NCBI GenBank assembly: GCA_000328365.1
Contig: KB312312.1
Location: forward strand, 287,549 to 351,548
Length of the DNA stretch: 64,000 bases
DNA from: Capitella teleta
Lineage: Eukaryota; Annelida; Polychaeta; Capitellidae
Direction: 5' to 3'
The notes beneath the pieces were generated by a model. That model was not told where the DNA came from. It saw only the letters and a list, made by a program, of their open reading frames with translations, and made no database searches. Below, piece by piece: positions 16,598 through 43,412 of this stretch; position 1 is the stretch's first letter; every line of letters starts with the position of its first letter. The position numbers were made by a program, and so were the translations under genes.

Positions 16598-19500
16598 GGT
16601 TAAAATAACTCGCGGATTCAGATCTTGAATTCTTTTTCTTTAGCGATGTGTTTTGTTGTGGTAGTTCAGAAGTTGATGCTTGTATGATGAACTGTCTATT
16701 TGTCGCCTGTATTTATGCTGGATTGTGGTGTACAGTGATACTGGAATTGATAGAATTTTTTGCCCGTTTCATAATCTAAAATTGATCCCCAAATCCTGCT
16801 TGGAGTTCAGCTTTCAATTCGGAGCATTAAATTGTATTTCTGACTAAGTGTTTGAAACTTCATCTTTTCGATCTGACACTGCGCGGTCAGGATGCTCGCG
16901 TATTTTTCCCTCGAGTTGGATGGAATTTGAGTCTTACTAGTCACTTAGTCACTCAGTGTTCTCTCACTCTGTGAGTCTGTGTGCATGCTGAAAGTTCTCG
17001 CATAAATTATCGCCGTGATATTTTGGGTTTAGCACATGTGGTAGCATTATTCGTAGAATGGAGTGCGCACTCCCAATGGGGCTGTCAACCTCAGCACCCG
17101 CGGAGAGCAACCAGAGAGGGTGCAATCTCGCTTTGAAACGGGTATGCGAATTTTCACTGCAGCGCCTCCTTGCGCCTGGTTATGATGGCCTTTCAAACCA
17201 ACTCGTTTCTTCATTACAAAGCCTAATTGTTCAATTAGATGACTCTATTGCATTTCTTGGCATAAAAGAAAATTCTGCAAACAGCAAAAATTGAAATATT
17301 TCAAATGAATACGCCTTTACCCTGGAAAATGCTTATCATTGTGCGAAGGTAAAAAGCATGGATAGGGTGGGCACATATGGATGGATTCATTGAGACAAGT
17401 ACGCAATTTGCAGCGGGGGAGGTTTGGACACTATGCCTCAGAAGCTCGTGGGTTGTTGATGTCTTACATGCAGGTTTATTTTTCTTAACGGTTTGCTTGT
17501 TTTATGTTAAATTCCTTTTCTGTTCTGTTTTTCTTATTCTCTCATAATCAAAAATTGCAAAAGATTATTTGCGAATAAAATGCTATATATAGAGTAGGGG
17601 TTCATCATCAACAGTATCCTGGTTGAGTACCTGGTGCATGAATAATTTGCTCTGTCCTTGGCGGGTATATGGTGTGAATTTGCCGTATTTTTGCGGACAA
17701 AGATAGGGGCCGCATGTAGTGTCGTAAATACCTGGTTGGACGAAGATGGCATTGTCATCGCCTAGGCGCTTTGCTCCTTTCAAAGTTGACGCACCGCTTG
17801 TGACCATAAATAGCGGATAAATACCTAAGGCGGGGCTCCCTAAGCCGAATGTTCACGAGTCTGAATTCATAAGGGTAAATTATGGTTAGGGTTATAGGGA
17901 CAAAGGTTCAGGTTATGGTACGGGGCTTATATACTTTTACATTGTATGTACATGCTTTTCAGACTTGTGAGCAATTGGTCAAATTGACCGCATCCCATAT
18001 ACATAGATTCCAATTAAATGATTTACAGGTGAAAGGAGCCTTATTTCACAGGAATACATTCTGGTTTACATGAAAACAACGAATGCATGAATCCATTTGA
18101 AATTGAATGCCTCGGCCGCCTAATCCCTTTCTTGGAAATCTGTCATTTCGACTGTCAAGGACCATTTCAGTTTGAGGAAGTCTCAATGAGCGTTCTCCGG
18201 AATCACCAACGCAGTAAGCAAACACTCAAACACGTGTTTAGATTTCTTCTCTTATATTACGTGCAGTATGGCTAGGTTTCCTGTCACGCACGGTCGTGTG
18301 ATGTTTGGCAACTAGTTCTCAGGAAAATCATCATTTCATTAATCATTCAGTATGTTGATATCAAATGCGGGTAAATCGGGATAATAGCTCTGTCACTTCG
18401 TATAGAGACCATATAAATGATAATTAATTTGGGGTACATGTGCGGTTTAAGAGAATAGAGCATTATGTTGGTAAAACTTTACGCAACATCTGAACACCCC
18501 TATATACTGTGAATAGACTTATGAACCACCCTGTGCGTCCGGTAGGCCCAATTGGAAAAGGAAAAAAATTAATATTGACGAAATCGTGTATACTTCGCCT
18601 TCGAAGACCTGATCGAAGCACCGAACTTGGTACTCAGCGACACTTGGGTGCGGCCTCGTTATGCAGAACTTGTTACATTAGTGGAGGATCATGATGTATT
18701 ATCGGTTACATAACGGATCATTGACTCCATTATCTGACGCATATACTAGAAGAAAGGGTCTTATGATTACAGGTACAGTTATTGTTGCCTTTTGTTATGC
18801 CATAATTAACAGGCAGAATAATAAACACAGCTTCGTTAACTTCATTATCTTCTTCAAGGGCTACACCTTGACTATAATTATGCCTGCCAAGTGAAGTCGC
18901 CTCGCACAGAAACTTCATCTTATTATTCAACATTGAATGAACTGTTATTATTATTGTTGTTGTTGTCGTTGTCCAATAGAATTGGAAATTTGGAAATTGT
19001 AAAACTGTCAAATTATCAGCATAATTATATAATGCTATGCACGAAATAACATAATATATTTCTAAATACATGTATTTTATTGCGATTAGTCAGAAAATGC
19101 CTAATTGGTTAATTGCACATGAAGCACATTATATTAATATTAAAACGAAACTATAATTGAATGTGAACAACGACTAAACATAAGCACTTTACGGTTATCA
19201 GAATTGCAGTAATAATATTATGGCAAATGTGAAGCATTATATTCAAGTTTGGAAGCAACAGGACACTGCTACACTGCAAATAAACTGCAAAAACAATACA
19301 TTGAAGTTTGATTTGCACTGATGGCTGAGATCATAATTAATTGATTAACTAAATAATTAATTAACTGAGATTAATGCCAACAGGATTTCGTTGAGCAGTG
19401 TGAAACAGTCATTACGCCAACATAGCATTATTATCATGATTAGGGTACTCAACTCTCCATTGTATCCTGGAACCATTTTGCTTTAGTTCGTATGGTGTTA

Positions 19501-19648
19501 CTTTTGGCTTCGTGAAGCTACATAGTGCTACGTGCTGCTACTTGATTATAAGCCCCTCGAAACAAAGGAGTTGCTTCACTTTCTTTCAAAGTCCCTTTAG
19601 TTAGTTAACCAAAGGAATGACATTTCTGGATCCTTCGATGCAACATAT
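16598..19648. other. Intergenic, no gene recognised
   Basis: The stretch holds only short open frames. One at 17583-17807 on minus (containing GDDNAIFVQPGIYDTTCGPY) has a protein-like look but no splice signals or known motif. (GTT)n/(ATT)n words occur near 18945-18970. Confidence 0.5.
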
Positions 19649-20701
19649 TCAGTTAGTTGTCATGTTTGTCGTCTCATTCGGAGCAACCTGGTTTCGTCTT
19701 TTGAGAAGCCGCATGACTTTCTTCTTGAATCCCTTTGCTAGAATGACGTAGATGACAAAGTTGGAAGCGGAATTTATGATCATGGTGATGTAAGGTACAA
19801 AACCAAAGTACTGCAGTTCGCCTCCGCAACGCGATGCACGAGTATATGGATCATACAGCCACATCAGTACCCTTCTAACAAGGTCGAATGACTGGCAAAT
19901 GATGAAGAGAGCGACGATGGCGACTGAAGACAGCGTCAGGTCCTTGCGGGCTTGAGTTCGGTCATCTGACTTCTGCATTACCTTGCTCTGTGTCTTCATG
20001 GCGCGGAGAATTTGAATTGACATGAAGCTCAGGTTGGAAACTGGGATGACATAGGTCATCAGTCCCGTGGCAACTGTAGCATACAGGATCTGGAATGTGG
20101 AGCTGCGGACGAGTGGTTGGCTTATAAATCTGTACCGATGGGTTACGCTGTCCTCCACAATGGCATACAGGAAGAAGTTGGGCAAAAAGAAGAGAATCGA
20201 GACGACGTAGGAGACGGCTGTGAGGATGTTCACCAGACGAACGGAGCAGAGCTGCTTTGCACGATGAGGCAGGCAAACACTCACGTAACGCTGGAAGGTG
20301 ACCAGCATGGTGATGAAAGCAGAGACTTGGTTGAAGGTTCTCGTGATCTCTGTGCCATATCTCATTGTTATGTTGTTGTAATTATGTCCGTCCCACCATC
20401 CAAAGAACTGCTTACGAATTCCCACAGGTATCAGCATGAAGCCATACGTGATCAGAACCAAGCTATCAGCAATGGCCAGCATGAAGAGGCAGTTGATGGT
20501 TGCCGATTTCTTCCTCTCTCTGCCCATGATAGCAATGGTCATGCCATTCCCTGCCAGCCCAATGATGATCAAAAAGCCTCCGAAGCATGATCCGAAGATA
20601 AAGTAATACAAGATGCACGAGTCAAACTTTGACAGATCCAGTTCCTGTTGCATAACTATGCCACTCTCAGTTGAGTACTCTTGTGGGGAAACAGTCGCCA
20701 T
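19649..20701 (-). CDS. Rhodopsin-family GPCR, FMRFamide-receptor-like
   Basis: Intronless. The start chosen is the internal ATG at 20701 (MATVSPQEYS), because the frame upstream to 20800 lacks features and this ATG has GAC before it. The product is 350 residues with seven hydrophobic helices. Landmarks are GNGMTIAIM in helix 1, LAIADSL in helix 2, FQRYVSVCLP at the helix 3 end in place of DRY, NSASNFVIYV in place of NPxxY, and a basic C tail (KGFKKKVMRLLKRR). N-terminal and C-terminal Asn-X-Thr sequons are present. The QRYVSVCLPHRA stretch and short third loop resemble invertebrate FMRFamide-type neuropeptide receptors. Plasma-membrane peptide sensing through G proteins is inferred; the ligand is unknown. 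Confidence 0.85.
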   Translation of the reverse strand: MATVSPQEYSTESGIVMQQELDLSKFDSCILYYFIFGSCFGGFLIIIGLAGNGMTIAIMGRERKKSATINCLFMLAIADSLVLITYGFMLIPVGIRKQFFGWWDGHNYNNITMRYGTEITRTFNQVSAFITMLVTFQRYVSVCLPHRAKQLCSVRLVNILTAVSYVVSILFFLPNFFLYAIVEDSVTHRYRFISQPLVRSSTFQILYATVATGLMTYVIPVSNLSFMSIQILRAMKTQSKVMQKSDDRTQARKDLTLSSVAIVALFIICQSFDLVRRVLMWLYDPYTRASRCGGELQYFGFVPYITMIINSASNFVIYVILAKGFKKKVMRLLKRRNQVAPNETTNMTTN

Positions 20702-24744
<4,043 letters not shown>

Positions 24745-24832
24745 TAAAATCGGGCGAAATAGTATTCGGGCGAAATGGCATTCGGGCGAGGTGACCTGAG
24801 GCGAGATGGCATTCGGGCGAAATGACTAGTTC
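24745..24832. repeat. TTCGGGCGAAATGG sub-repeats, copy 2
   Basis: Five words of the form ATTCGGGCGAAATGGC at about 17-bp spacing, ending at GACTAGTTCCC. The reverse complement resembles 3041-3125 in both the GAACTAGTC edge and the TCGCCC words. This may be one end of a larger unrecognised element. Confidence 0.55.
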
Positions 24833-24865
24833 CCAAAGCTTATGGGGTGATGTCTCTCTGCTCAA

Positions 24866-25400
24866 GAGCGAATTTTCCTAATTGTAGACGGCCAGGCTCG
24901 AACACCAGTCCCCCCCTTAACATGCGATTTCCCTATACCTGGCTGCAAAATGCCCGAACTTGCGATATCACAGGCATATATATTTTTTTTTTTTACTCCA
25001 GAAAGCGAAAGCTTAAAAATTTACAGGATACAGAGAGGCAACCATTATTAATCTTGTTATGAAAATTTCTAAGCAATATTGCAGGTAACTACAAAGTTAT
25101 TTGACTTTTGTCGAACATTATCAGAAAGGTTTTCGTTTGTTTGAGCCATTGCTAGCTGTCACCACGCCGAGTCCAGGGATTGTTTTTTGTGTAATTAAAA
25201 TATTAGTTGATTTGACATTTCACAACATATTCATGATGTCTTTATATCTTGTAAATTTTTAAGTTGTCGCTCTTTGGAGTAAAAAAAGATATGACCGTGT
25301 CAACCGCAATATTTGGTCATTTATTCAGCCAGGTATAGAGAAAACACATGTTAAGCGGGGACTGGCCGTAGACAATTAATGAAATTCGCTCACTGTGCGA
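24866..25400. mobile_element. Fold-back-like element with long inverted repeats
   Basis: The left arm (about 24866-25035) and right arm (about 25240-25400) are inverted copies over about 160 bp. Shared blocks are GAGCGAATTT, TAATTGTAGACGGCCAG, TTAACATG, CTATACCTGGCTG, TTTTTACTCCA and AAGCTTAAAAATTTACA against its diverged partner. The centre is only about 200 bp and has no coding signal. This is a non-autonomous DNA element with long TIRs; the superfamily is unknown and the exact ends are approximate. Confidence 0.8.
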
Positions 25401-25899
25401 AAGACCGGCGTTCACATGACATGTCCACTCGTTATTTTTCATCTATGGAGATATCGAGGAAAACCGCCCGCAAATTAAGGGAATAATTGTCACTTCAGGT
25501 CTTGAAGAATGCATTGAGAACGGATCAGATTTTGTGTAATTTTCTTGCCAAATACTCAACGAAGAGATACACCGCCCGACCCTGGCGGTGGAAATATTCG
25601 ATATAATCTCGCAATGCATGCATTTTTGGAATCAGAAAAGTACAGTAACAGGGCAGTTTATTCTGTATGCATTGTAAGACTCAATGTTTTTTTGGAATTT
25701 CTAAGGTGTTTCATTTGCACAGATGTTGACCAATTCTCAGCAAAAACAATCCGCGTTTAAATTATTATTTTCCTTCAAACGGGGACAAGGGGCTAAAAGT
25801 GAAATTCACGAAGCTCAATATATCGGGTGGGTCTCGCATCCACTTATCCCGTTCATCTTCGGCGTATGATATGGTAAATCGTTCGGATTATGACGAACG

Positions 25900-26470
25900 A
25901 TCTACTATATCATGGGGGATGTTACCGACGATAGGAGATGTTACCCAATTCTTCGGGAGTGGCTGCAATCAATTTTCTGGAATTCTGGGGAGGGGTGAGA
26001 TGGGAGCCGGCTGTCTATAGTTGATTCCAGAGATGCTCGATTGGAGACTATTCGGGCGAGTAAGTCGGCCAATTGAGATACTGTTTGGACTTCTTGGTCT
26101 TCGGAGAAGTCTCTGGTCGCCGAAGTAGAGTCAATGCATTATCTTGCTGGAACAAGGTGCCATTGAAGGAAGGGGGTGACAGTTGGTTCCAAGACGTCTG
26201 CGATGCACCGTCTTGAGGTAAAGTTCCCCTCAATCGCCATAAGAGAGGAAGCTTAGTGTTGTGTGAAATACCTCTGCACATCATGATGCTGGCTCCACCT
26301 CATCTATCCTCCTGGATTCAGCAATCTCAGAACCGTTTTTTTTTTCCTACTTATCCAGGTAAATCCGACCCACATCTGTCTGGAGGACGCTTCTCAGCCA
26401 ATGCAGAATGATCCATTGCGTCCAGGATGACATATCTCAGCATATTGTAATGATTCCGCGACCTCAATCT
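25900..26470 (-). pseudogene. Tc1-type transposase relic
   Basis: The minus strand reads, from about 26405 downward, HWLRSVLQTDVGRIYL (matching the W..VLFSDESRF region of Tc1 transposases), then CRGISHNTKLPLL, NGTLFQQDNALTL and YLNWPTYSPE. After an in-frame stop (E-stop-S where active Tc1 has DLNP) it continues SPIEHLWNQL. FQQDNA and the WPxxSPxxxPIEHLW block are hallmarks of the Tc1 DDE domain. Further downstream (LLQPLPKNWVTSPIVGNIPH) resembles the C-terminal IP..I..LI.SMP region. The frame is broken by stops and small frame changes, so it is inactive. TIRs were not found. Confidence 0.8.
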
Positions 26471-26523
26471 CCATTCCTGAAACCGGCGTCGGGGTTTTAT
26501 TTCTGAATAGTTATTTCAGAATA

Positions 26524-27479
26524 CAGTAAAACCTCGATGTGTCGAACACCCGTCCTTCGAATGTCTCTCTGTGTCGAAGTTTTTTCAAAGTCCCGACGAT
26601 TCTCCTATACTTTACCATTAGCATTAAAATCTGTCCCTCGAACGTCTCATTCTCTAATTTATCCCTGTGTCGAAGTGTTTTCTGTGTCCCCGAGACATAT
26701 TTTCGATCAATAGCTCGAAGTCGAAAAATTCTATAAGCATATTTCTCAGTTTGGTTACTTCAAAGAGAGTTAGGCACAGTTGCTTACAAAGCATCAAAAC
26801 ACCCCCGCCCCACAAAGCAGTCGGCAGCCTTTATCTCTCCTATGTTTGAGCCGCGACCAAAGCGAGGCTGACTCCATAGATCAACGGCCGACCGTGGATC
26901 TCAACTAAGGCATTGTTGTTGGTGTGCTTGTGATAATCTTTAATGAATTGCCGACAAAAGACAGCTCGCATTCGAAGCTAGAGTTAATTAAAGGAATCCA
27001 GCCTTAGATCTATTATGAACTTTATGACAGCTTTAATATCAAAGCACGCAACAATAATATCAAAGATGTTTGTTTAGAGTGTTTTGCGAGAAACAGTATA
27101 AATCTAGTGACCAACAGTCTTCGGCATCATTAGTTCATCGGTATCGCTATGGCTACAACGCAAGCTCGACGTGAAGACACTTGAGACCTTTAGAGCTACA
27201 ACAACCTTCCGTGAATTTTATTTTCCCCAAGACTTCCAAGATAATTTCATCTTTTGACATTATTTTTTTTATTAATATTTGTTAATTATTGTTTCAATCA
27301 CAAAATCATAGCCTCTAGCGGTTTATAAGTGCATGGCGCATATCGTCAATTAAAACGTAAGTACACGATTTGAAATCATAACGGTCATATCATAGCGGCC
27401 TCAATCCCTCCGTCGAAGTATCCCTAAGTCGAAGTAATTGAGCTAACCCCACGAACTTCGACACATCGAGGTTTTACTG
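26524..27479. mobile_element. 956-bp pogo/Tigger-like non-autonomous element
   Basis: Flanked by TA at 26522-26523 and 27480-27481. The ends CAGTAAAACCTCGATGTGTC and its exact inverted complement (GACACATCGAGGTTTTACTG) are 25-bp TIRs. Both ends carry subterminal GTCGAAGT repeats, for example at 26573, 26670, 27411 and 27428. The CAGT(A/T)AAACCTC start and TA duplication match the Tigger/pogo group of Tc1/mariner. The interior has no transposase frame. The near-perfect ends suggest relatively recent activity. Confidence 0.88.
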
Positions 27480-27481
27480 TA

Positions 27482-28567
27482 GTTGGTTGTGGGTTCCTCG
27501 TGTTTCACGTGTTATTCAAATTGCTTTTATAAATTAACCTGTGCTTAATGTGCGCTCATCGGATTTGGCGATCAGTGTCTTTGCTGCACTTTCGGTCGTC
27601 CAGTACGGAGTAGGTCAGCGGTGGAACTAGTTTCAGTATTCTACTTGAAGCACTGATAGCCGTCCCACATTGAAGTATATTCAGCGATGTCTCAATGCAT
27701 TCGTGTTCAGAATGCATAGGATTATCCCTCATGTCCATTTCACGAGGCTCTATTGTCTACTGCTGACGTGAGCACTCAAAATTAGGGTTACCAGGATTTT
27801 GGAATGGTCTATACAGACATGATTTTTGAACGCGGAAGGCATGAGGTTGCCGAGCTCGTTTGAAATACATATTTCGCAACATTTCATGGGCACACTAATG
27901 AACTACCCAAGAATAATTAAAATTATTGACCCTTGCGTTAATTTCTTCTGCCTGTTGAGGATAAATCTAATAATTATGTATTTTAATTACTTGAAGAAAA
28001 TGAACGAGTCTAAAAAAAGTTATACTTATAATTTTACAATAATATTTGTAAACGTACAGAGCATAAAATATAAACTGCAAATATAATATTTATTTCCTTC
28101 TTACAATTGACCAGATCACATCCCACAGATATCTTTGGTATGCCGTTGAAAATGATCGGCAACTATTTATAATAGATGATGCAACACGAATACGTAATAT
28201 ACAGGTATAAATGCAAACAAGCCGACAGAGACCAACGCCCAACAGAATGGATCGTCGTGAGTTTCACTCTCAGCACTTTCCACATTTATCAGCAGGGCAA
28301 GACTTACGGTTGAAACTGCAATCAACAGACATCGGCATGGTGAATGGCCTCATAAGAATGCAAAGCTCGTGTGATATTCATTAAAGCGTGCTGATATCAA
28401 TCAGAAACGTGCGATATCAATGATCTTCAGTCCACGACGCGTTGAGAACATCAGTGCGGTAACAATATTCTTACAACATGTATCACCAAAATAAAATAAC
28501 AGAATACTAGCAAGTGATCAAGAACGACGGTGGGGGCCTGAGACTTCATCTGCGCAGTCGATTGCCA
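27482..28567. other. 3' flank of the Arx-type gene
   Basis: No second gene is visible. The 3' untranslated region of the minus-strand Arx-type gene should lie here. TTTATT at 28087-28092 reads AATAAA on minus and is a candidate polyadenylation signal. Confidence 0.4.
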
Positions 28568-39073
<10,506 letters not shown>

Positions 39074-39284
39074 GCCTTCGATCTTAAGTGAATTTCCTTC
39101 AAAAAGCTTTCATTTTTGTCAAACGACTGAAAACAGCGCGTCTTTTTGTGCAGCTAATGCAATTGGGCTGCACTGGCTTTAATCGTGGCGGCTGCAACGA
39201 GTGGAGCTCTTTGATTCGTAGGCAAAACACCTCTCTCATATACAGACCGACATGCGACTTCCTAAGGATTCGCCAGTTCATTGC

Positions 39285-39375
39285 ATTACCCCCGAAGCCC
39301 CCCAAATACCAGCTCCCCATGCGCCCCCTTCCCCACCCGCCCGCCGCCCCGCCCTGCGAGTTTCCCCCTCGATTC
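39285..39375 (-). promoter_or_regulatory. GC-rich promoter region of the Arx-type gene
   Basis: About 90 bp of very high GC content in AT-rich surroundings, 210-300 bp upstream of the Arx-type start codon. On the minus strand it contains GGGCGGGGCGG and GGGCGGGTGGGG, GC-box (Sp-factor) type words. No TATA box is evident. Confidence 0.5.
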
Positions 39376-41546
39376 GCAATTTCATCCGCTGCGGAAAGCG
39401 TCGTATTAATAACTGGAAGCTATTCCTATGGCTTCAACTGCTACCGGCCTCTGAGCGGAAGGATAGCCAAATGAACAGCAGAACAAGCCACAAGAACAGT
39501 CAGAGAGAATGATGGCAGAGGAGCGGGCAAGGTGAATGATGGGAACTAAGATGGGGAGGAGGAGGAGGCAGAGAAATCGGTATGCCTCAAGATTACGTAA
39601 TGCGTTGATATCCGTTGTGGTGATTTCGATTAAAATAATTATACAAGTTGGCAAACAATAAAAATAGATACAAATAAATGAGACGGATATCCTCTGAGAA
39701 AAAAAAAAATAGAGAAAATATTGAAAGAATAAAAAAGGGGCATAAATACAAACTATGTGTCATTGCACATTTATACAATACATAATCGAACATTGCACAC
39801 CTTTCCACGGTGAGAATGCATAGCTTATAAAGAAAATGAAATAAAACCAAAATATGTAATTAAATAAAACACAATCCCAGCATTAATACCAGCCGCACGT
39901 TATGTCAAGCTGGTTAATCGCTGAACTTAATGAACTAACGTACTTGGTTCAGAATCTTGTTACTCGTGCCAAAACAGCGGGAAATAGCGGCAATTGGGCA
40001 TAACCTGATTGAGCCAATAGCCAAACAATCACATTCAATAATCGCTTACAATATTCACCATAATCTCCAGCTACCTTCATTACCTCATCGTCATTTTGCA
40101 AAATCAAACTCCACAGGTAGGTAAGTGTAGCTGCTTCTCGAGACCTTTCTTCAAAGGCAACGTGCCATTTTTGTGCGTTTTGTCAAAAGCTGTCAAGTCG
40201 CCCTTCAGATGTCAAATTAGCTTTGACGAAGCAACGACATCAATCGTGAAGCAAACGTCGCCTCCACAAAGACTTGATGCGGTGTATTAAGCGACGATTG
40301 ACGCTCAAAAGGCTTCGATAATCTTGTAATCCGTGATTCAATATTCAAAATCAAATAAGGGTTGCTACTGACAACCGTGTGATTCGCGTCTTGTGATTGG
40401 GTGCGTTCTGGCCAATGGCGTGCTTTCTCACAAAAGCTGTTGCTGACTGTTGATAGATTTGCGATTTTCAGTGCTGGTTAATTACCTAAACTGAAGTAAC
40501 TTGTACTAATTCACACGAACGTCATTCTATTGAAGGATGGGATCGTATCATTGCTTCATATAACATAATAATTGTGTGGGTTTTTTTTTTTTTTTTTTTT
40601 TTTCGTAACCGTGGTCTGTGGTCTCTCACCCAAAGAAAATCAAGTTCACGGTCCTAAAACTGGAAGGCCTACAGTCTACAGTTAAATTATTATTATTATT
40701 TTATTTTTATTTTTTTTCAGAGTGTGGTTATCGGAGCAAGCGAATGTCTGCCACATCAACCACCTGTAAATACAGGTATATGACAGAAAACGACGCCATC
40801 AGTCGACGAAAGGTACGAAGTGTGCCAACAAAGCGAGCGATAAAAGGCGAAGAAGCCAAACGGATGTTGCCCATTTCCTTGCGCAGTCCTGCCGGTCGCA
40901 CGAGCGATTGCGTGCGGGAGGAGGCGTCACCCCCTCCTCAAACCCCGAGGGTGCTTGGGGCACAGAGGGGAAGCCGCAGAACGGAGGCCTGGCATCGTGC
41001 TGCGATGATGTTTAATTATACAGGTGATGAAGGAGATAAAGCGACAAAACACTCTCACGAGAAGCGTCACGTCCTGATGACGTCATACGATGACGTCACA
41101 CGATGACCTGCTCAACTGGCTCATAAACGCGGTTCACTTTGAAGTCCCACGGATTCTGTTGTTGACTGAAATCAACTACGTGTTCAGTATTATTGAGTGT
41201 TTCCTTGGTGAAGACTGGCTTACTTTCTTTGGCTTTCTTCAACTGCATGCACATGGCGTCGCTAAATTTCATACCAACAGGAAGAAGAGTTTTGTAGATA
41301 AAATGACGGATTTGCACTCGAAGCATCAGCTGGAACTCAGTCTACGTTGAGGAGGGAATCAACCGCTGCTGGGTAAGCGTCTTTTCGAGGCAGCTACATG
41401 CATCTCCCCAGCCACCCATAGATCCGCTACCGACGCCGAGAACAAGGCACAGTTTGCCGAAATGGACAAACAAGATTTGAACCAGCTGCAGGCAGGATTA
41501 TTTTGCTTATTTTTCACTAATCATTTGACATCGCAAGCATTATCCT

Positions 41547-41614
41547 AATGATTGCAAGCTCATTTTTGTTTTCCTTTTGACAAAAGGAAAACAAAAAATG
41601 AGCTTGCAATCATT
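41547..41614. repeat. 68-bp near-perfect palindrome
   Basis: The left arm 41547-41579 (from AATGATTGCAAGCTCATTTT) is the inverted complement of 41581-41614, with one single-base length difference in a T-run and a 1-bp centre. There is no TIR-flanked element around it. It could extrude as a cruciform or be transcribed as a tight hairpin. Confidence 0.95.
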
Positions 41615-43342
41615 AAGAATGATAAAGCTTGCTTGCAAAAGGAAAATTATAAATTAAAATTTTCCTTATGTTACTTAAAGATCTAATTTCAGAGCGCTGA
41701 CCATCAATGACGACTCGAGTGACCATCAACGATTACACTTTGATTATTTAATCGGTCAACAATACTTTTTTTGAGGCCGATTCTTTAATAACAATGAATG
41801 TGCTGCTATCAGAAAGTGCCGTGCAAGACAAACCTTTTCGAAATATACAAAGAAGCTATTTAATACTAGTAGATTCTCAACAACACTACAACAACTGCAA
41901 GAATTATTATGAAATGAGTGGATATGACTCTAAGTTTAGAGAATACACTGCCAATAGTGGGAAATACATGGAACACGAATGATCAATAAAGATGCTGGTG
42001 GGATTCCAGATTGTCGAGCTTTGAAGAAGTCAGGGAGTTCTGGGAAGGTTGGAGGGGATAGAAAGGAAGCTGGATGCCTCAATCATCCAACTATGGTTAA
42101 AATTATGGGCTATGTTATTTATATATATATTTATATTATTATTAGTGATTAAGAGCGAAATAAAGCCATTAACCCCCATGGAGACTGTGATCATGGAAGT
42201 AAACCATACTTCCAGATCCCACGGCGTCTCTGTGTTCCCCATTTCAAAGGTATGTGATCATTCCTGTTTAAATTCTCATGCTTTAAAGCACAAAAAAAAA
42301 ATATATATACCAAAGAATGAATAGACTTCATCTCTGAAGATGTGCTCACCGAGGCGGAACGACACGGGTGCTTCTGAGTTGTTTGTCGTCCTGTTTTTTT
42401 TAGCCAATCCTTGAAGATTACGGATCGTGAGTCATGACACGTAGACCCAGTTGGAACAACACAAAGAATGAGATAGAATGAGTGTCCTAATATGGAGCCA
42501 GTCAGACAAGAAAGACTCATACTTTGTTCCTTTGGGTGTGTCTCTAAAATGAAATTCTAAGGCGCGATTGACATGAAACACGTGAGATCCTGGAACAGAC
42601 ATCGGGAATCCCGTGTTTGTTGCGTATTTAAGGAGTTCGTGATCTGGGACCTGCATTAACAGTCTTCGGAAGACCCAGCGAATATCTACAAGTAAAACCG
42701 AAGATATCTGCCCAGGTGAGAAATTTATATAACACAGAAGACTTGCCTCTTTTCGTTATCAATAATATCACTATGCGAGGGTTCTTCGAGAAATTATCGG
42801 CCTAGCATAGAACGCACAATATTAGAAACTTGAAATTTGGAAAATAGAATGGAGAAATATTAAAAAGGTCATTGGCAGCAGTATCTTTTCTCTAGCACTA
42901 GTTTGTTTGTTTTCGTTTGTTTGTTTTTTTTTGTTGTTGTTTTTTTTTTTTTTTTTTTTTTATTGGGTACGCATCTACCGAATCCAATGTCAAGCCTCAT
43001 TTCGGGTGCCAAAGTTTCATTTGTTGGCCTCTCATAATTAACACTTTCTCGCAATATCTGATCGTTAATTTTAATGTAGTTGACGTAATGCTTGGCTTTG
43101 CAGTGAAGAAAACAAAATGAAACTTTGATCGCAATAAATTTAGCTAACACATGAGTTGTGCGACGAAGGTGCATAAAAAGATGCAAAAAGGTGCATTTCG
43201 ATAGGTAATTTCATCAAAAAGCCATGCAGCGATTTCAAAGTATCATTTCGGAACATTTTTAACCTTTTTTAACATTTTTATGTCACGTGAAAAGACACAT
43301 TCTTGGCGGCATCTGTTGCTGTCTTAGACTTTTGCCTAACTG

Positions 43343-43378
<36 letters not shown>

Positions 43379-43392
43379 CCACTGAAAAAATT

Positions 43393-43412
43393 CCCTAACC
43401 CTAACCCTAACC
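43393..43412. repeat. Short telomere-like tract (CCCTAA)3
   Basis: CCCTAACCCTAACCCTAACC directly follows a T-run and a short spacer. It matches the animal TTAGGG repeat on the other strand. Too short to indicate a chromosome end. Confidence 0.85.

Noticed and set aside
17534-17807. Overlapping minus frames with YDTTCGPYLCPQKYGKF
   Set aside because: Protein-like wording but no domain, no splice signals and no second exon found.
40618-41106. 162-residue plus frame with an acceptor-like site at 40719
   Set aside because: Low-complexity start, no known domain and no matching downstream exon; left as undetermined.
41380-41510. Plus-strand DAENKAQFAEMDKQDLNQL, similar in feel to recombinase-like repeat proteins
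   Set aside because: The match is too short and the frame is not sustained on either side.
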